A stretch of DNA of 64,000 nucleotides from Siderastrea siderea (lineage: Eukaryota; Cnidaria; Anthozoa; Scleractinia; Rhizangiidae): NCBI GenBank assembly GCA_964030785.1, contig OZ034970.1, forward strand, positions 17,662,411-17,726,410. The letters are read 5' to 3'. This document shows positions 1 to 12,769 of the stretch, piece after piece (the first letter of the stretch is position 1; every line of letters starts with the position of its first letter). The notes beneath the pieces were generated by a model. The model searched no databases, had not been told where the DNA came from, and saw nothing but the letters and a program-made list of their open reading frames with translations. Both the position numbers and the translations under genes were made by a program.

Positions 1-1677
1 TATTTGAAACATTTTCAAAACAATTTCTAGTAAAACGAAGTTAAGACTTATGGCAAGCAGACCATCAAAGGAGGACTCTCCCCTGCAAGAACCAGTAAGA
101 GAAAGTCGCATATGCAGTTTCGCTTCTTTTTTAAAGTTTAAATGAAATAGATCTCAGTCATATTTAATGACTTCTTCGTAACTACAAAGTTATTATAGCA
201 AACAACGTTGGAATTGATCATGCCTGATAAAGTTGTTTAACATATGAGTTTCTACCGAAACATGGTTTGGATGGATGCATTAGATGAAAAGGCGTGATGA
301 AATTCGCGCAGTCTGATTGCAACAGTATCCTGTGCATCCTGGGAGTCTTTTTTTTGGTTTACCTATTTCATACTGGCTATACTGTACTTAACGGAAATAA
401 GTGTGTTATCAATTGTTCCTGGAAGCGAAATGCTAACAAAATATTTTTTGCCACTGATATATTGATGACGACGACGAATTTTCGTCACAGGGTAAGAAAG
501 ACATTTTTGGCCTTTCACGGTCTTTTGTTATTTCCATGGTTTTCTTCCATTTCGAGCATACACTGAAGAGAATCTAGTTTTACATGGAATTTTTTCTTAT
601 TTTTGTGCACAGCCAGTTCCGGGTCTAGTGATGATGACAACCCACCGAGTGAGTATTGTGATGCATATGCTGTCATTTTATATTATCATTCATTCAAATT
701 TTATATTCTTTTGTCTTCGCGTATGCCAAATACTAAATGATAATTACCAACAATACAAAGAGAGATGCAGAAAACAAACTAAAGTGATAATTGTTATGCA
801 ACGCTCCACCGTAACAAACTCTCTAAAGAGGGCCCCTAAATAATCTCATGGAAAAGCTGCCATAACAGATACCCTGAACAGGGCCCTTAAACAATAGCAA
901 TAAAATCCCTGCACAGGGTCCCTGAACAACAGCTACTAAAAAGAAGAAAATAACAGATTCCGTCAGTGGGGCTTTTGAACGTGAAAACAAATGTAACAAT
1001 TGATAGTAATTAACAGCTAAGCTAAAAACAAAACAAAACCAGATAAGCAACAATCATATTAACGAGTAATGTACGTGAAATGGTTTGATTAGTTATTGTA
1101 ATTAACACGATTAAAGTCGTTCGATTGCCGTACCACAACAAGAAGTAATGAGACAAAGCGGGTTGTCCTTTTTGTGTTTTAACATTCCAAAATGCTACCC
1201 CCGGTTTCGGCTCTAAATTCACAACCCACGTGGCAATCTCTTGACTAATCTGCCCTTCAGAAAGCCACTTACAGCCCCAATTTTTGACTTGTTCAAAATG
1301 ATCGAGTGTAGGATCAAAATCAAGGCTATCGTAATGCAAATTGTTACCCAACTGTTATAACATCTTATTCTGATACTCTTGTGTACTAAGGATAACGAAC
1401 CTATGAACCTTCATCCTGAATCCTAATAATGTTTTCACTGGATTTCAAATTATTTATAGCTAACCTTCCTTCTTTAGTCAAATTATATATATATATACAT
1501 ATATATACATATATTATAACGAAAATTATTCCAGGCTTCAGATGTATTTCATGGCTTTATTGCTACAGCTCTGTTTCGTATGGCCAAAGGATGACCACAC
1601 TCTTCAGGCAATATTGGCGAATGACCGTTAAATTCGAATGCTGGCGTCTATATACAGATGGTTGCTAGGTAGTTGCG
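1..1677. other. Unassigned flank, no gene recognised
   Basis: I see only short open frames without recognisable domains. The segment 840-920 repeats variants of 'cagggcccttaaacaatag' two or three times, which suggests a small degenerate tandem repeat. A short alternating AT stretch lies near 1,485-1,515. Nothing else is supportable. Confidence 0.5.
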
Positions 1678-2975
1678 TTATGTTATTCTAAAGTTCTTAA
1701 GGACATATCTATTACGATGAGGGCATGAACTCGCTAATTCGTTTCGCTTATTTAGGGTACATAGATCTTTTCTACAGATTATTACAAACTTTTCGTGAAG
1801 ACACAGATTACATTTCTTGCTAAGATTATTGTACGGTCGGCATCTTTTCAGAACTTTCCATTTAATTTCGAAGGGTTTCTTTGCATCTTTGAGAGTCCAA
1901 ATGTCTTTTGATAGTTCAGTTTCGCTTCTTCTGTTTGTGTGACGGAAAGAGGTCTGGTGGTTCCTGTACCATTCCTTGAAGTTCGTTGCCAGTCCCACGT
2001 AGGATTCAGTCGCTGCGTCAGTCGTAATTGTTGCTTGGTAAACCACATTTTGTTGAAGGCATTTTCCATCAAGTGGGCACTCTGTTTTGTTTCGGCAGTT
2101 GCACTCTTTTGGTTGCTGCGGTGTCGTCGTTGGGACATTTGAAAGGATGTTTTTGTTGTGTGACGCGATGATGGTTTTCATATTAGGCATACATGAGTAG
2201 CTGAGCTTAAGTGTATGTCGGTTGAAGATCTTGTGTAGAGGGTGGTTTTGGGAAAACATTTGCCTACGATACCCAGAAACTTTTTTCCAAGGTTTGTTTT
2301 TACGTTTGCGTCCCATGGGGGGTTGTACCACGTGATGTTTCTTTTCCGGTTCTTTCTGTTTCTATTTGTTTGGTTTGCTTCTGGATTGTATGTAAGCTTA
2401 AAATTGTATCCGCTTTCATCGATTGCTTTTTGGTAGGGGGTGATGGCTGCATCGAAGACTTCTTTACTGGATGAAATACTTGTTAATCTTTTGTTGATAT
2501 TATCCGGGATGTTTTTTAGTAATGTAGGTGGATGGTTGCTCTGGCTGTGTACATACAATAATTTGTTTGGCTTCATGTATGGTTTGTAGGATCCACTTGT
2601 GAGGTCGAAGGTCACATCTAAAAAGTTGACTATCTTTTTGTTGGCTGCAAATGTGATCTTGAGGCCGTGTGATTTGAACACATTGCTCACTTCCTGCTTG
2701 ATCTTCTCAATTTCTCTTGGAGTGGCTTTACATACAGCGATGCCATCGTCACGATAAAGGCCAACTTCATCTTTCAATTTTGGGGCGATAAGGGATAGGA
2801 TGTATAGGCCTATTAGCTCACAAGGTTCTGCACCATGGTAGGAACCCACTGTCACGTCGAACATGTTGTCGGTGGCTTTTTTTGTCCACGGTGCATTTTG
2901 GTGGAAGAGAAGCGATAAATTTCCACAAGCATCAATAACGTGTAGATGTTTTCTCCATGAAACATGTATAATCAC
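1678..2975 (-). pseudogene. Penelope-like retroelement remnant (RT C-terminus plus GIY-YIG endonuclease)
   Basis: Two overlapping open frames on the minus strand (2975-2178 and 2331-1678) together match the end of a Penelope-like polymerase. The upstream frame has the RT palm-type 'YRDDG' at the polymerase active site and a 'NFLDVTF' thumb region. The downstream frame carries a Cys-rich linker (CNCRNKTECPLDGKC) and the GIY-YIG-like 'YVGLATNFKE...' with the following RxxxH and ELSKxIW blocks, typical of Penelope endonucleases. The change of frame near 2,240-2,330 and the missing RT N-terminus show that this copy is 5'-truncated and frameshifted. In the family, RT and endonuclease act together in target-primed integration. 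Here it is a dead fragment. Confidence 0.8.
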
Positions 2976-2989
2976 AAATGAAGATAAAA

Positions 2990-3220
2990 CACATTTTTTA
3001 ACGAAACATCTATATTTCGACGAGGGTCGTACAGGTGTATTCTCGTGACGCGTGATTAGCTGATTTTATTTTCCGTGAAACGTGAATGTAATAAATTTAT
3101 TCTTCGTGACATGTGACCAGAAGGTTTCGCGTGACATGTGAAGAGCTTGAATTAATAACCGATATTCGTGATTTCACCATTTTATTCCACGTGATTTTGA
3201 GAAGCCAGACCTCCAGACAA
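2990..3220. repeat. Degenerate CGTGAC/CGTGAA short-period repeat
   Basis: The words cgtgacgcgtga, cgtgaaacgtgaa, cgtgacatgtgac and cgtgacatgtgaa recur about every 30 bases, followed by further cgtgat words. This looks like a decayed minisatellite next to the Penelope remnant. No coding potential is visible between 2,976 and 3,493. Confidence 0.45.
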
Positions 3221-3493
3221 TTTACTAAGACTAAAAACATCAAAGGTCATCAAATGTGACCTCCATATAATTATCGTAACGTCTCGTAGGGCATCCGGAA
3301 CTACCAAGTAGCCAAGAGCTTCCCTTGTTGACCTTCGTTTAATCCTCGTTGATGTCGTCAGTCGTAAAGTGAAAATCTATTGTGCAATTCACATGCTTTG
3401 CATGCGTGTCATGTGTCAGATATCTACTCTTATGTGACTCCTCGACAGGAGGTCAAGGGTCGGTCAATGACTCAAAGGACAGTGATCCTAAAC

Positions 3494-3727
3494 ATGGCAG
3501 CGCAATCGGAGATCAAGACTAGTACGATGAGGATTGAGTGTGTGATATTTTACGTGGAGTCCGTGGGTTCACTAAATTTCCTTGGGAAGGAACGAGTTCG
3601 TTTTCTTATTACGAATGAGCATTCGTCTTTGCCAGTTTTTAGCAAAAAGTTCATGGAATTTGCCGGATTAAAGGCAGAGGCTGAGAAACGTGGCCTCGGC
3701 TCCTCTATTGAGCTTAAATTTAATTAA
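3494..3727 (+). CDS. Small hypothetical protein (77 aa)
   Basis: An ATG at 3,494 in a good animal context (aaacATGG) opens a 77-residue frame ending at TAA 3,725. The product mixes hydrophobic and basic stretches, with no signal peptide or known motif. It ends with a Lys/Glu-rich helix-like segment (KAEAEKRGLGSS). It lies about 500 bp upstream of the spliced gene that begins near 4,234, so it could be a 5' exon or an unrelated ORF. I do not recognise the family. It may be a chance ORF. Confidence 0.3.
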   Translation: MAAQSEIKTSTMRIECVIFYVESVGSLNFLGKERVRFLITNEHSSLPVFSKKFMEFAGLKAEAEKRGLGSSIELKFN

Positions 3728-4233
3728 CACACAACAGCAATGGGACGAGGAGAGGCCATTACTGTCAGAGAGTACATCTTCTTTACAAGGTAACAACTTA
3801 TTCATTTAGATGCAATACTCGACAACAAGGGCCGAGGTTCAGTTTCTGGAAGTTTAAACTTTGTTAAAATACGATATGAAGGTTAATAAGATAAAGAGGT
3901 TAATAAGATAATGAGGTCAATGAGGTTAATAAGATATCCTTGTTGCCCCGTCGATTTATGGCCCAAGCTAGCGCGGAGAACGATCATGCGTATCTTACCT
4001 CCCACTCTAGAGAAAAGAAAGAAATTCAAGTCAATCGTGCAGGAAGCAAACTGCATTTGAAGACAGAATGATGAGTGAATTTTATTGCCTTTCAAAATTA
4101 GTTTAGCTATTGCCTCGATTGATAGAGATTTATAAAATTTCCGAAAATCCTGACATTTTTAAATTAGCGGAACTATTTTGCAATTTGGGCCCAATTTTGT
4201 AAACTGATTTTATGTGTGGCACATAGACCTTAG
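3728..4233. other. Intergenic or intron, no gene recognised
   Basis: AT-rich. It contains a local direct repeat of 'gttaataagataa/gaggt' at 3,883-3,935. No splice-bounded exon is recognised before the acceptor at 4,232. Confidence 0.4.
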
Positions 4234-6073
4234 AAAATATTTATTTCTGAATCCCTTCCTGTTAACGTTTTAAGAAAAGAAATCACGTTTGAAAAAGCGT
4301 CCCCTATTATCAAGGTCTGCCTCGCAACAGACAGTTCAGACCCCACTAGCACGTCCATCAGCAAACCTAGAAAAACAGGAAGGAGATCAGTAGCAAAGCT
4401 GGAGGATGAAGACCTCGTTAAAAACATCAAAAGAGGTGAAGACGTCGAGCGAAATGAAAGACAGAAAAAAGAGCTCGAGGAGATGAACAAAGGTGCGAAC
4501 AAAATATTTTTTGCGTCCCTCGTAGGGGGGAAGGGGCGATAAATCTATGTTACTTTGCAGAAACGAGCTTTCAACAGATTTTTGTAGTTTGTTTTTCTTT
4601 TGTTGATCAGTGATCGCGTGGATGGTGGTGTACGGATGGGGGAGGGGGATAATCTCACTGCTAGGTCCCTACTGGGACGTAAACGCTTAAAATCTCATTT
4701 GACTTGTAGCTAGTACACACACAAAGAAAAAAGTTCCCTCCAACGGGACCTATAATTTCCTTACATGTTTGATATTCGTGTTACCATAATAAAGTCTACA
4801 AGCTGAGTACCATTTAAATTCTATTTCAGCACTAGAAGAGCTTAATGGCAGCAAGGCGGTGAATGAGTATACTATTCTGTGTGGGTGTTGCAAGAAGCAG
4901 AAGCTGGTGCCAGTAGATCGAACCCTCAAAGCAAGGACGGAATACTTCAACAAAAGTATGTGGCTCCTTAGCATGATCAGACAAAAAAATTCTAGACTTT
5001 CCTAGACCTCTTTCAGTAGTTCTTTTTTTGTTTTACAATAATATTTTGTTTTATATTTTAGAACACTATGATACTGCTTGTACAAACCAAAAATCCGCAG
5101 AGGACAAGGGTCAGAAATCAGCTACTGAGATTGCTAAGATGAGAAATATGATGCAAAAGTTTGTTACACAAACTGCCACTAACGCCTCTGGCTCTAACAA
5201 TGCTGATTTTGACTGTGACCGTGATCAAGAATTAAGAGTGCCATGTCAGTGCCTCCATGCAGTAAGGACGTTAATGTGCATCTACTTGTAGTTTGAAAAA
5301 TAAACGTTTACAGCGAGTCAGATTTCAAGAATGTATTAGTGATGTTTGTATCGAAAGCCACACGGTGGAATAGAAACCTAGCATATAATCTTTTCATAAT
5401 GTCCGTTTTCTGTTAAATGTGGTTATTTTAATTTCCTTAAGCCTTTAATGATGTAAAACACATGATAACAAAGAAATAATTAACATCTTGGCAGAGCTGG
5501 TTAACAGTCTTACTTGACTTTTAGTGTAATGGTACGAATGTGCTTCCACTCTACAGGTTTTCTGATCATGATATGGGTGATAGTGACCAAGACAATGAAT
5601 TAAACAATGAGAGCTACGATATCAACACCGACACACACCTCCTGACAGCTTCAGATTCCGAAGACTACAAATGCAATGTGGACCTCCAGTCTAATGATTC
5701 AAATGGCGAAGAGACAGACAGTGACATAGACAAGGAATATTTCATATTTTCCATATCGCTAGAGAAAGCAGATGATGTTTGCATAAGCTTAAATAGTTTA
5801 ATTAAAAACGGCCAAATTCCAAAGGACAGAATATTTTATAAATATCTTGATTCCGTTTCGTATGTTATGATTGATCCAAACCACAAATATGATGACCAAG
5901 TTGTCGAATTTTGCAACTCTTTTCAATTTCTTGGTGGAGAGAGAACTGTGAACTTTATCCGGGGTCCCATGTGGCATGGCTGCGGTAGTGGTGGAGTTTT
6001 TAATCCAGACAGCGCTAAACCAAACCTCGGAGGACCTGGACGAACCACAAGATTAAAGCATTCACCAGGATAA
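4234..6073 (+). CDS. Multi-exon host-type gene, N-terminal exons
   Basis: Four exons join in one frame: 4,234-4,492, 4,830-4,955, 5,062-5,248 and 5,557-6,073. Each boundary has AG before and GT after, and codon phases match across every junction. The encoded segment begins with a basic coiled-coil-like region (Lys/Glu-rich, ending ELEEMNKG), then a small Cys cluster (ILCGCCKKQK), a Ser/Asp-rich acidic stretch around 5,575-5,730, and a hydrophobic domain ending at TAA 6,071. Out-of-frame sequence after 6,073 appears to continue the same protein (next entry), so this copy is probably broken. The 5' end is not resolved. I do not recognise the family beyond its likely membership of a multicopy invertebrate family. 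The splice phasing is strong evidence of real exons. Confidence 0.55.
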
Positions 6074-6137
6074 ACAACTTCAAGTGGGGTAATCAAGCCT
6101 TGGCTTGATTCATTTTTGACACGCTGTAGATCCATCT

Positions 6138-7355
6138 GTGGGCGTGAAGCCACTTGTTGATACACCGATTGTTAAAGTAATTGGCGTAGCAATGGAGAAC
6201 GATGAGACAGCTTTAAAGCCTGCAGTACAACGCGACGAGAAACAACAAACAAATGTTGGTTTGAAGATGACAACTGATATAGAATTTGTCAAGGCCAATC
6301 CAGTCCCAAAATCTGAATTCCTCAAAGAAAATGTGGTGACAGAGGCAACTGTAACATATTTGTTGACGACGGACAACAGGGTTGCCATGCCAGTCAGTGT
6401 CACCTACAAACCCAAGGCAGGCAAAACAGGAGGCGAGATGAAAGAACAATTTCTCAATGAAGTTGAGGTGTTACAAACGTGCCATTGTTGTATAAAGGCA
6501 GCGGCTTCATCATGGCATATTATTGATAAACCTGCTACAGCAATTTGTAAAAGTGCATGTCAGGCTTGCATAGAGACTGCTTCTGTCTGCAATACCTGTC
6601 GTGATCAAGGGCAGCTTAGCCACATACCATCTCTTCGCGCTTGCCAACAGTGCCTTAAAGCTAATGTCCAGTGTTCTCGAGCAGTAGTTCTTGTTTTGGC
6701 ATTGGACTGTGAATCAGGGAGCAGAAGAGCCTTTGAATTGATGTCTCAGAGCAAAAATGATGGAACGTTGCCCCCTCAGTTTATATTCGTTTGTCTACCT
6801 GATGCCGTCCATGTAGGCAAAAGTCTAAAGTGTAGCTTCGCCAACTGGATGTTGTTATTGGATGAGGAGAGAGCATGTTTATCTATGCTGCATACAATCC
6901 GAGATTCAGACCCGGAATTAAAAAAGTTGTTACCAAGAGACAGTGTCCTAAATAAAGATCGGATGGATATAAACTGTATACTTCATTTCAGTAAAAAGAC
7001 TGTGTTAGCTCGTCTCCACACCGTCGATCATGTGGTACACTCAGTTCTCCCGGACAGTTACAAGATCAGCGACACCAACAAGGAAGGGCTATATCCGCAT
7101 CCTGTAGCAATTTGCCCCAGCGAGCAAGGAAAACTTCTTGTTCTGGACTATGCTTCATTGAAGAACCTCACCAGGCTTCTAGAAGTTAGGCTTCATGTCT
7201 CAGCAGACGTCAAGGTTGTTGGAGAATGCCACGGTGCAGCTAAATCGCTTGCTTACTGCGATGGAATAGCTTATGTAAGCTGTCCCTCAGGCATACAACT
7301 ATGTTCATTAACAAAGAAGCCAAACCTACAGCCAAAACGTCTTCAGAAAGTATAA
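6138..7355 (+). pseudogene. Cys-rich central part of the same host-type gene
   Basis: An open frame of about 400 codons follows the 6,073 stop after a frame change. It contains a dense Cys/His cluster at 6,480-6,690 (CHCC, CKSACQAC, CNTCRDQ, CQQC), suggesting zinc binding. After it comes a conserved-looking globular part and a C-terminal stretch resembling the start of a beta-propeller. The frame ends at TAA 7,353, but sequence immediately after reads on in the same frame as a SAP-like segment. The stop is therefore probably a nonsense mutation. Function unknown. Confidence 0.5.
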
Positions 7356-8176
7356 ATCACTTCTGAGTTAGAGAAGAGAGGTCTTAACACACTTGGAACA
7401 GTTCCGGTTCTCCGAGAGCGACTCTCTATGCACCTAAAACATTTAGAAAGAACATATGCAGAAACCAAAAGTGACCTGGCTAAGTTCAACTTTCTCGAAA
7501 GCTTGAGCCTTCCAGCATCGCTAAGGCAAGCGACAGTATCATCCTTTCTGCCCGCGATGTGGACAAGGAGTGGCAGTTAAAGGCAATGTTACTGTTCTGA
7601 CAAAATACTCAGCCTCTTGCACAGAAGTAGTGTCCATGTGCGTTAACAGTAACATCCTTTATCTGTCTCACAAGGGCAACCCAGGTAGAATCCTAGCTAT
7701 TGCAATGTCAACACTTGAGGAAACTTTGATCCTACGAAACAGAACTGAAGAATGTAGTGAAAGCGCACGTCGCCTCGTACCTCGCTGGTATAGTATATGA
7801 GGACATCAGAAGCCTGGAAATAAAGATGAAGATCTGTGGTGAGGAGGCTGTAGTTATTGCTGGCACAGGAAAGGAAGGTAATGCAAATGGAAAGGGAGAC
7901 AAAGCAACATTTGCGCAGCCTATGGGCATATGTGTGGAGCTCGATAAGAACATATTCATTACCGATGCTCAAACAGGCTCTGTCAAGCTAATTACCTCGA
8001 TAAAAGGCATTGTAAAATATCTAGGCCATCTTGGACTCCTATATAAAGCCTTTCCTGTTCATATGAAACATCAGACAGTGCCAAAACGTTCCCTTCCCCA
8101 AGCAATCGAGCTTCTGAAAGAACTTGACAGTTACTTAATTGGGGACCCTATGATCGCGTCTTTGATCCTGACATAA
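7356..8176 (+). pseudogene. SAP-like and NHL-like tail of the host-type gene, degenerate
   Basis: After the in-frame stop the translation continues with a SAP-like motif (ELEKRGL...VLRERL, 7,360-7,430), which in other proteins binds DNA. Two partly overlapping frames (7,570-7,800 and 7,757-8,176) then show an NHL-repeat signature: 'VIAGTGKEG...KATFAQPMGICV' followed by 'IFITDAQTGSVKLI'. The frame changes near 7,560 and 7,770 show that the copy is decayed. NHL repeats form beta-propellers for protein or RNA binding. Here only a remnant is present. Confidence 0.5.
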
Positions 8177-8180
8177 CTGG

Positions 8181-10395
8181 TTACAATGGCACTGCTGGCT
8201 GGTCCCATTCAAGTGCCTGTGAACATTGGCCCTGTACAGCCCCTCCCCACCAACGAAAAGGCCATGTTCCCCAATACTCCCGGCACCAACTTGTAGAGCT
8301 CCAAGCTAAGTTTGACGAGCTTGAACAACCCAAGGTCTTTCATCCCCCGAGGATCTCGGCATAACCACTGAGTATCTCAATCCTCATTTTTAGTCAAAAA
8401 GCCTTCCGGTGGCCACAGACTCGTACCAGCTTTCGCCGACGTCGCACGATACAGTAAGCCTCAGCCATCACTAATGCCTGATGTGGACACTACCCTACGC
8501 ACCATCGCTCCCTGGTGCTACATGATCAAAACAGATCTCACCCAAGCCCTCTACCAGATCCCCTCTCTAAGTCTTCTCATAAGTACTGCAGCGTAGCCAC
8601 ACCCTTCCGTGGAATTTGCGTCTACACAAGATCAGCTATGGGAATGCCTGGGTCTGAGACTGCTCTTGAAGAAACGATGTGTCGAGTTTCTTGGTGACTT
8701 CATTGAAGGCTTAATGGCCAAACTCGCAGATGACCTCTACTGTGATAGCGATACCCCCAAAGCCCTCCTAAATAACTGGCGACGTGTCCTCCAGGCTCTT
8801 GACCGTTGCACAAAGACTGTCATTTGTCCTAAGACCACCTCCATCCTCGGCTGGATATGGTCCCAAGACAGGTTATCAGCTAACCCGCATCGTATCACTG
8901 CCTTGGCATCGTGCCCTCCTCCTTCAACTGTGAAAGGACTCAGGTCTTTTATCGGTGCCTACAAAGTGCCCAGTCGCGTGCTTCCCAACTGCTCAAAAGT
9001 CATCGACCCCCTAGGGTGTGCCCTTACTGGCCTTCAGTCCTCCGACAGACTACTGTAGGATAAGAACTTAACCTCCAGGTTCAAGTCCGTGCAGGATTTC
9101 CTATCCACCCACAAAGCCATAGTTCTCCCTCGCCCCTCAGACACCCTCTAGATAGTTACGGATGGATCCATTACCAGGAGAGGCCTCGGTGCCACATTGT
9201 ACATCTCCCATACCAATCAACTCCACTTAGCTGGCTTCTTCTGTGCCAAATTGCAAAAACACCAAGTCACTTGGCTTCCCTGCGAAGTAGAAGCACTGTC
9301 AATCGCTGCTTCTGTCAAGCATTTCTCCTCTTTTATTATCCAGTCTCAGCACCCCGGTATTAACAGATAGCAAACCCTGTGTGCAAGCGATTGACAAACC
9401 GTGTCGAGGCAAATTCTCGGCAAGCCCTCATGTGACTTAGTTCCTTACGACCGTCACCCGTTACCAAGTCCATCTTCAACACTTGGCTGGGAAGGCCAAC
9501 TTACCGTCTGACTTCACCAGCTGTAACGCCCCCAACTGCAGTGAATCCAATTGCCAGATCTGCAATTTTGTCCATGAAATGGAGGATTCCGTCATGCGGA
9601 ACGTCTCAATTCATGACATCCTCAACAGCCAGTCTAATCTCCCATTCACAACCAGATCAGCGTGGCGACAGATCCAAAACGACTGTCCTGACCTTCGTAG
9701 AGTCCACGCCCACCTTAAACAAGGCACATGCCCGTCAAAGAAACTTACTAATATTTGGGATGTTAAGCGCTATCTCAGTTCTGTCTCCATTGCTAGTGAC
9801 GGACTCCTTGTGGTCAAGCACACTCAACCGTTTGTTCCAATGGCGGAAGCAATCATCGTCCGCAGTCTGTCCTGGATGGCCTCGTTACCGCTCTTCATAT
9901 GAAACTCAACTATCTGTCCCAACATCAGTTTCAAATGGTACTTCAACGTCAGTCCTTGGCACTGGACATGACTGATGGCATCTCTCGCGTGACATCTGCC
10001 TGCCACACTTGCGCCTCCCTGAAGTCGTTTCGAAGCTCCTTGGTCAAGCAATCTTCTGACGACCCCCAGAGGTTGTAGGCGTCTCCTTCACTGCTGACGT
10101 GATCAAACGCCACTGTCAGCTGATCCTAGTGCTCCGAGAATGCACCACATCCTTCACTGCTTCCTGCTTGGTACATGACGAGAAACGATACCCTCCGTGA
10201 TGCCCTCACACAACTAATTGTTGGTCTCCACCCACTCAACGGCCCAAGAGCAATTATACGTGTTGATTCCTCCCCTGGCTTTCAATCCATTGCCAACGAC
10301 TCTCTCCACCACCTGAATGTCACAATTGATGTCGGGCGCGTTAAGAACAAAAACAAGAACCCAGTCGCTGAGAAGACTGTCAAAAATTGTTAGAG
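8181..10395 (+). pseudogene. LTR-retrotransposon pol remnant (RT, RNase H, integrase)
   Basis: Broken frames in one direction give RT thumb/connection-like sequence (8,609-9,058, including 'LRSFIGAYK'), RNase H-like sequence (9,150-9,330, beginning '[15 protein letters not shown]' and later '[15 protein letters not shown]'), then an integrase zinc-finger and core-like region (9,480-10,395). The order RT-RNaseH-integrase fits Ty3/Gypsy-type elements. At least six stops or frame changes are present. No LTR flanks are recognised at its ends. It stops abruptly near 10,395, where a second retroelement fragment starts. Confidence 0.65.
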
Positions 10396-11160
10396 GAAAA
10401 AGTGACCGTGCTGCCAATGGTACAACCATATCATACATCGGATGGGTTGAACTGAACTTCCAGCTGGTAAATTCTGAGGACGACCCAACACTTGACGGTC
10501 TCTTTCTTAGTAACAGAAGAGAAACTAGAGTCACTGGTAATAGGATACAATGTCATAGAGGAGATTGTCACAGGCGCAGCTGCAAACCCACCCACAGGAG
10601 CACACAACAGTGCACACATAAACTGTATCATCTCAAGCTTTGACAACGTTAGAGAAAGCAAGGCACAGGCATTAGTGAATTTTCTCTCTTCATCGTGTTG
10701 CAGTGAACTGTGCAATATCAGATCAGGCAAACGTGACATTGTCGTCCCAAAGGGAACCAGTATTTATGTCCCTTGTCATGCAAATACCTGGTACATTGAA
10801 CGGCTTACTCCAGTAACATTTAACCCGATGAGGATGCCCAATGGCTGCCAGGGCTAGTACCTTAAGAGACCTTAATTTCTTTTTTACGGTGTACCTCAGC
10901 CAAAGTCCGCATCCCTGTGTTCAATTCTTTTAACTATGATATAGTCCTGCGGCAGCATACAACTCTGTGGATGGTGTGGTCAGTCACTCCATTAGAAGTG
11001 AAACACAGTTTCGATCACCTGTCCGTATCCAGTTGTCTCATCACATCCCTGCTGGCCTGGTCCAGCTTACTGGACGACCCTTTTGGTTTTTGACACCATC
11101 CATGTTAGCAAGTTGGATGCCTCACACAGTACCCATGATGAATCAGTGAAAGACTGCGAT
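10396..11160 (+). pseudogene. Second Gypsy-type remnant (retropepsin C-terminal half and linker)
   Basis: The frame at 10,492-10,857 reads as the C-terminal part of an aspartic protease domain: 'FLVTEEKLESLVIGYNVIEEI' contains the hydrophobic-hydrophobic-Gly pattern near the flap end. It is followed by the linker that precedes RT in Gypsy elements, and homologous-looking sequence in shifted frames continues to about 11,150. The upstream part of the protease with the catalytic D[ST]G is not visible. It is a fragment joined head to tail with the preceding pol remnant. Confidence 0.5.
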
Positions 11161-11292
11161 GTTTATAGACATTTTGCTAGTCATTTTTGTAGAGTTTTTT
11201 TTTCTCCGTTGATGTTTCACACTTTGTAGCTTGCAAACCACTTAGCATACCAAATGTCGTGGAAGACATATTTGTTTAAGAGGGGGAGTATA

Positions 11293-11469
11293 TGTAAGAC
11301 ATACAGAACTGTGTCCCCACCCCCTCACGGAAGATTTGTGGAGATGCGCACATGCGTATAAGAGAGGGGGCGAGCACGTGAGTTCGCTCGAGCATTTTTA
11401 CGGATTGTAGGATCGTGAGCAAAGGAATAAAAGGTCCTGTGTGTAGTCTGTAAAGTACCGAGTGTTACA
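11293..11469 (+). repeat. Short LTR (177 bp) with adjacent polypurine tract
   Basis: The segment begins TGTAAGACAT and ends GAGTGTTACA, giving perfect TGTAA/TTACA termini. An AATAAA polyadenylation signal lies at about 11,430. A purine run (aagagggggag) ends just before its start at 11,278-11,288, as expected for a 3' LTR of the preceding Gypsy remnant. No second LTR copy was found in the window. Confidence 0.55.
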
Positions 11470-12769
11470 CAAATGCTACGGGGTTCCTTTGACAAGCTTG
11501 TTTTATCATCACTCAACTGGTGCAGCCGCAGATCTGAAGTTTAACACCATCTCTCCTTGTCATGATAATGTCAACATAATCCAATCAACACTGACTTGTA
11601 GGTTGATTGATTTCGTGTATTATACTAGCTTGCACTTGAATTGTGGCGTGTGCATTTCTCAGCGAAAATAAAGGCTTCCGTTTGTAAATTTCCCTGGTAT
11701 TCCACATGAGTTTTGAACAATTTATGGCGTCAATTTTATTGTCCATAAGAGTATAGATCACGAAAAAATAGATGGAATAATGGAATAACGCTTCATTGTT
11801 GTTAATGTTTCCGGAAATCTGCACTGATCTCATTGCACAATTACACTGATTACATGTAAATGCAAGAAGACTCACCGGAAGATAAAAAGAAACCAGCATG
11901 CTATTTTTTCCAAAGGAATTAAAGGACCATGTGGAAGCTTCTGAAAGTAATCCTTCTCCCTTACGGTTTACAACTTAAACTCCTCAAATCAACAACTGAA
12001 GATCCAGAGATTTATTTTCGTTACATTTTCCCAAAACGTCCGAATATAGGTAACTCATTTTTTTTATCCACGTAACGTCTATGGTTCAAAAGCTCGTTTA
12101 AAACACATGTGCATCCAAAAAGAGTAAACATTAAATAGATAACACTATAAACTAGTATATAGATTTAGCCAAGCCTAAAAGCAGAGCCGCGAAGGAATAA
12201 ACTGGTGTTCGTTTCTCAAAAATAGTCCTGAAACTTTTCGGTCTGAAATATATTTCGGGGCTTTTTTTGTCTCGTTCGCTTTCGAAAAGTGTTTCTCAAA
12301 AAGCCTGACAGTGTTCCGAATTGTCCTCCAATATTTTGGGGATCTGTTCTGTAAAACCAAGCTCGAAAGGTCATTCTAGAGGCTGAGCACAGCTTGATTA
12401 TTTTACTCACGAGCCGTCTTGCTTGGTGTTTGCAATGTTTCTATATCCTGTCTTTAACTGTCAAGACTTGTCAAATCTCCTTGGATTATTGGCTGTTGGC
12501 TTGAATGAACTTGAAACGGCGCTCATTTACAAAGACAAAATAAAAATTATTCGAGTATTTAAATGGATTATCTTTATCGCGTTCGGATGTTAACAAATAA
12601 CATGAACTGCTACTAAATAAAAATATTAGTCTGGTGAAAAATTTATACTGACATTTCACCGGGAATTTTACTGGAACTACCCAAAAGAAAGGACCTGGGG
12701 AGCTTTGAAGCACTTGTAATAAACTTATTGAAGAAATGTCGCGTAGGTTTTAGCAGCCGTGAAAAAATT
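11470..12769. other. Unassigned flank
   Basis: AT-rich sequence with only short ORFs and no recognised domain, RNA or repeat family. Some short blocks (for example 'tttctcaaaaa' at about 12,215 and 12,292) recur locally. Confidence 0.4.

Noticed and set aside
294..1053. Short ORFs in the left flank as genes
   Set aside because: No domain, no splice-consistent extension and atypical composition; probably chance frames.
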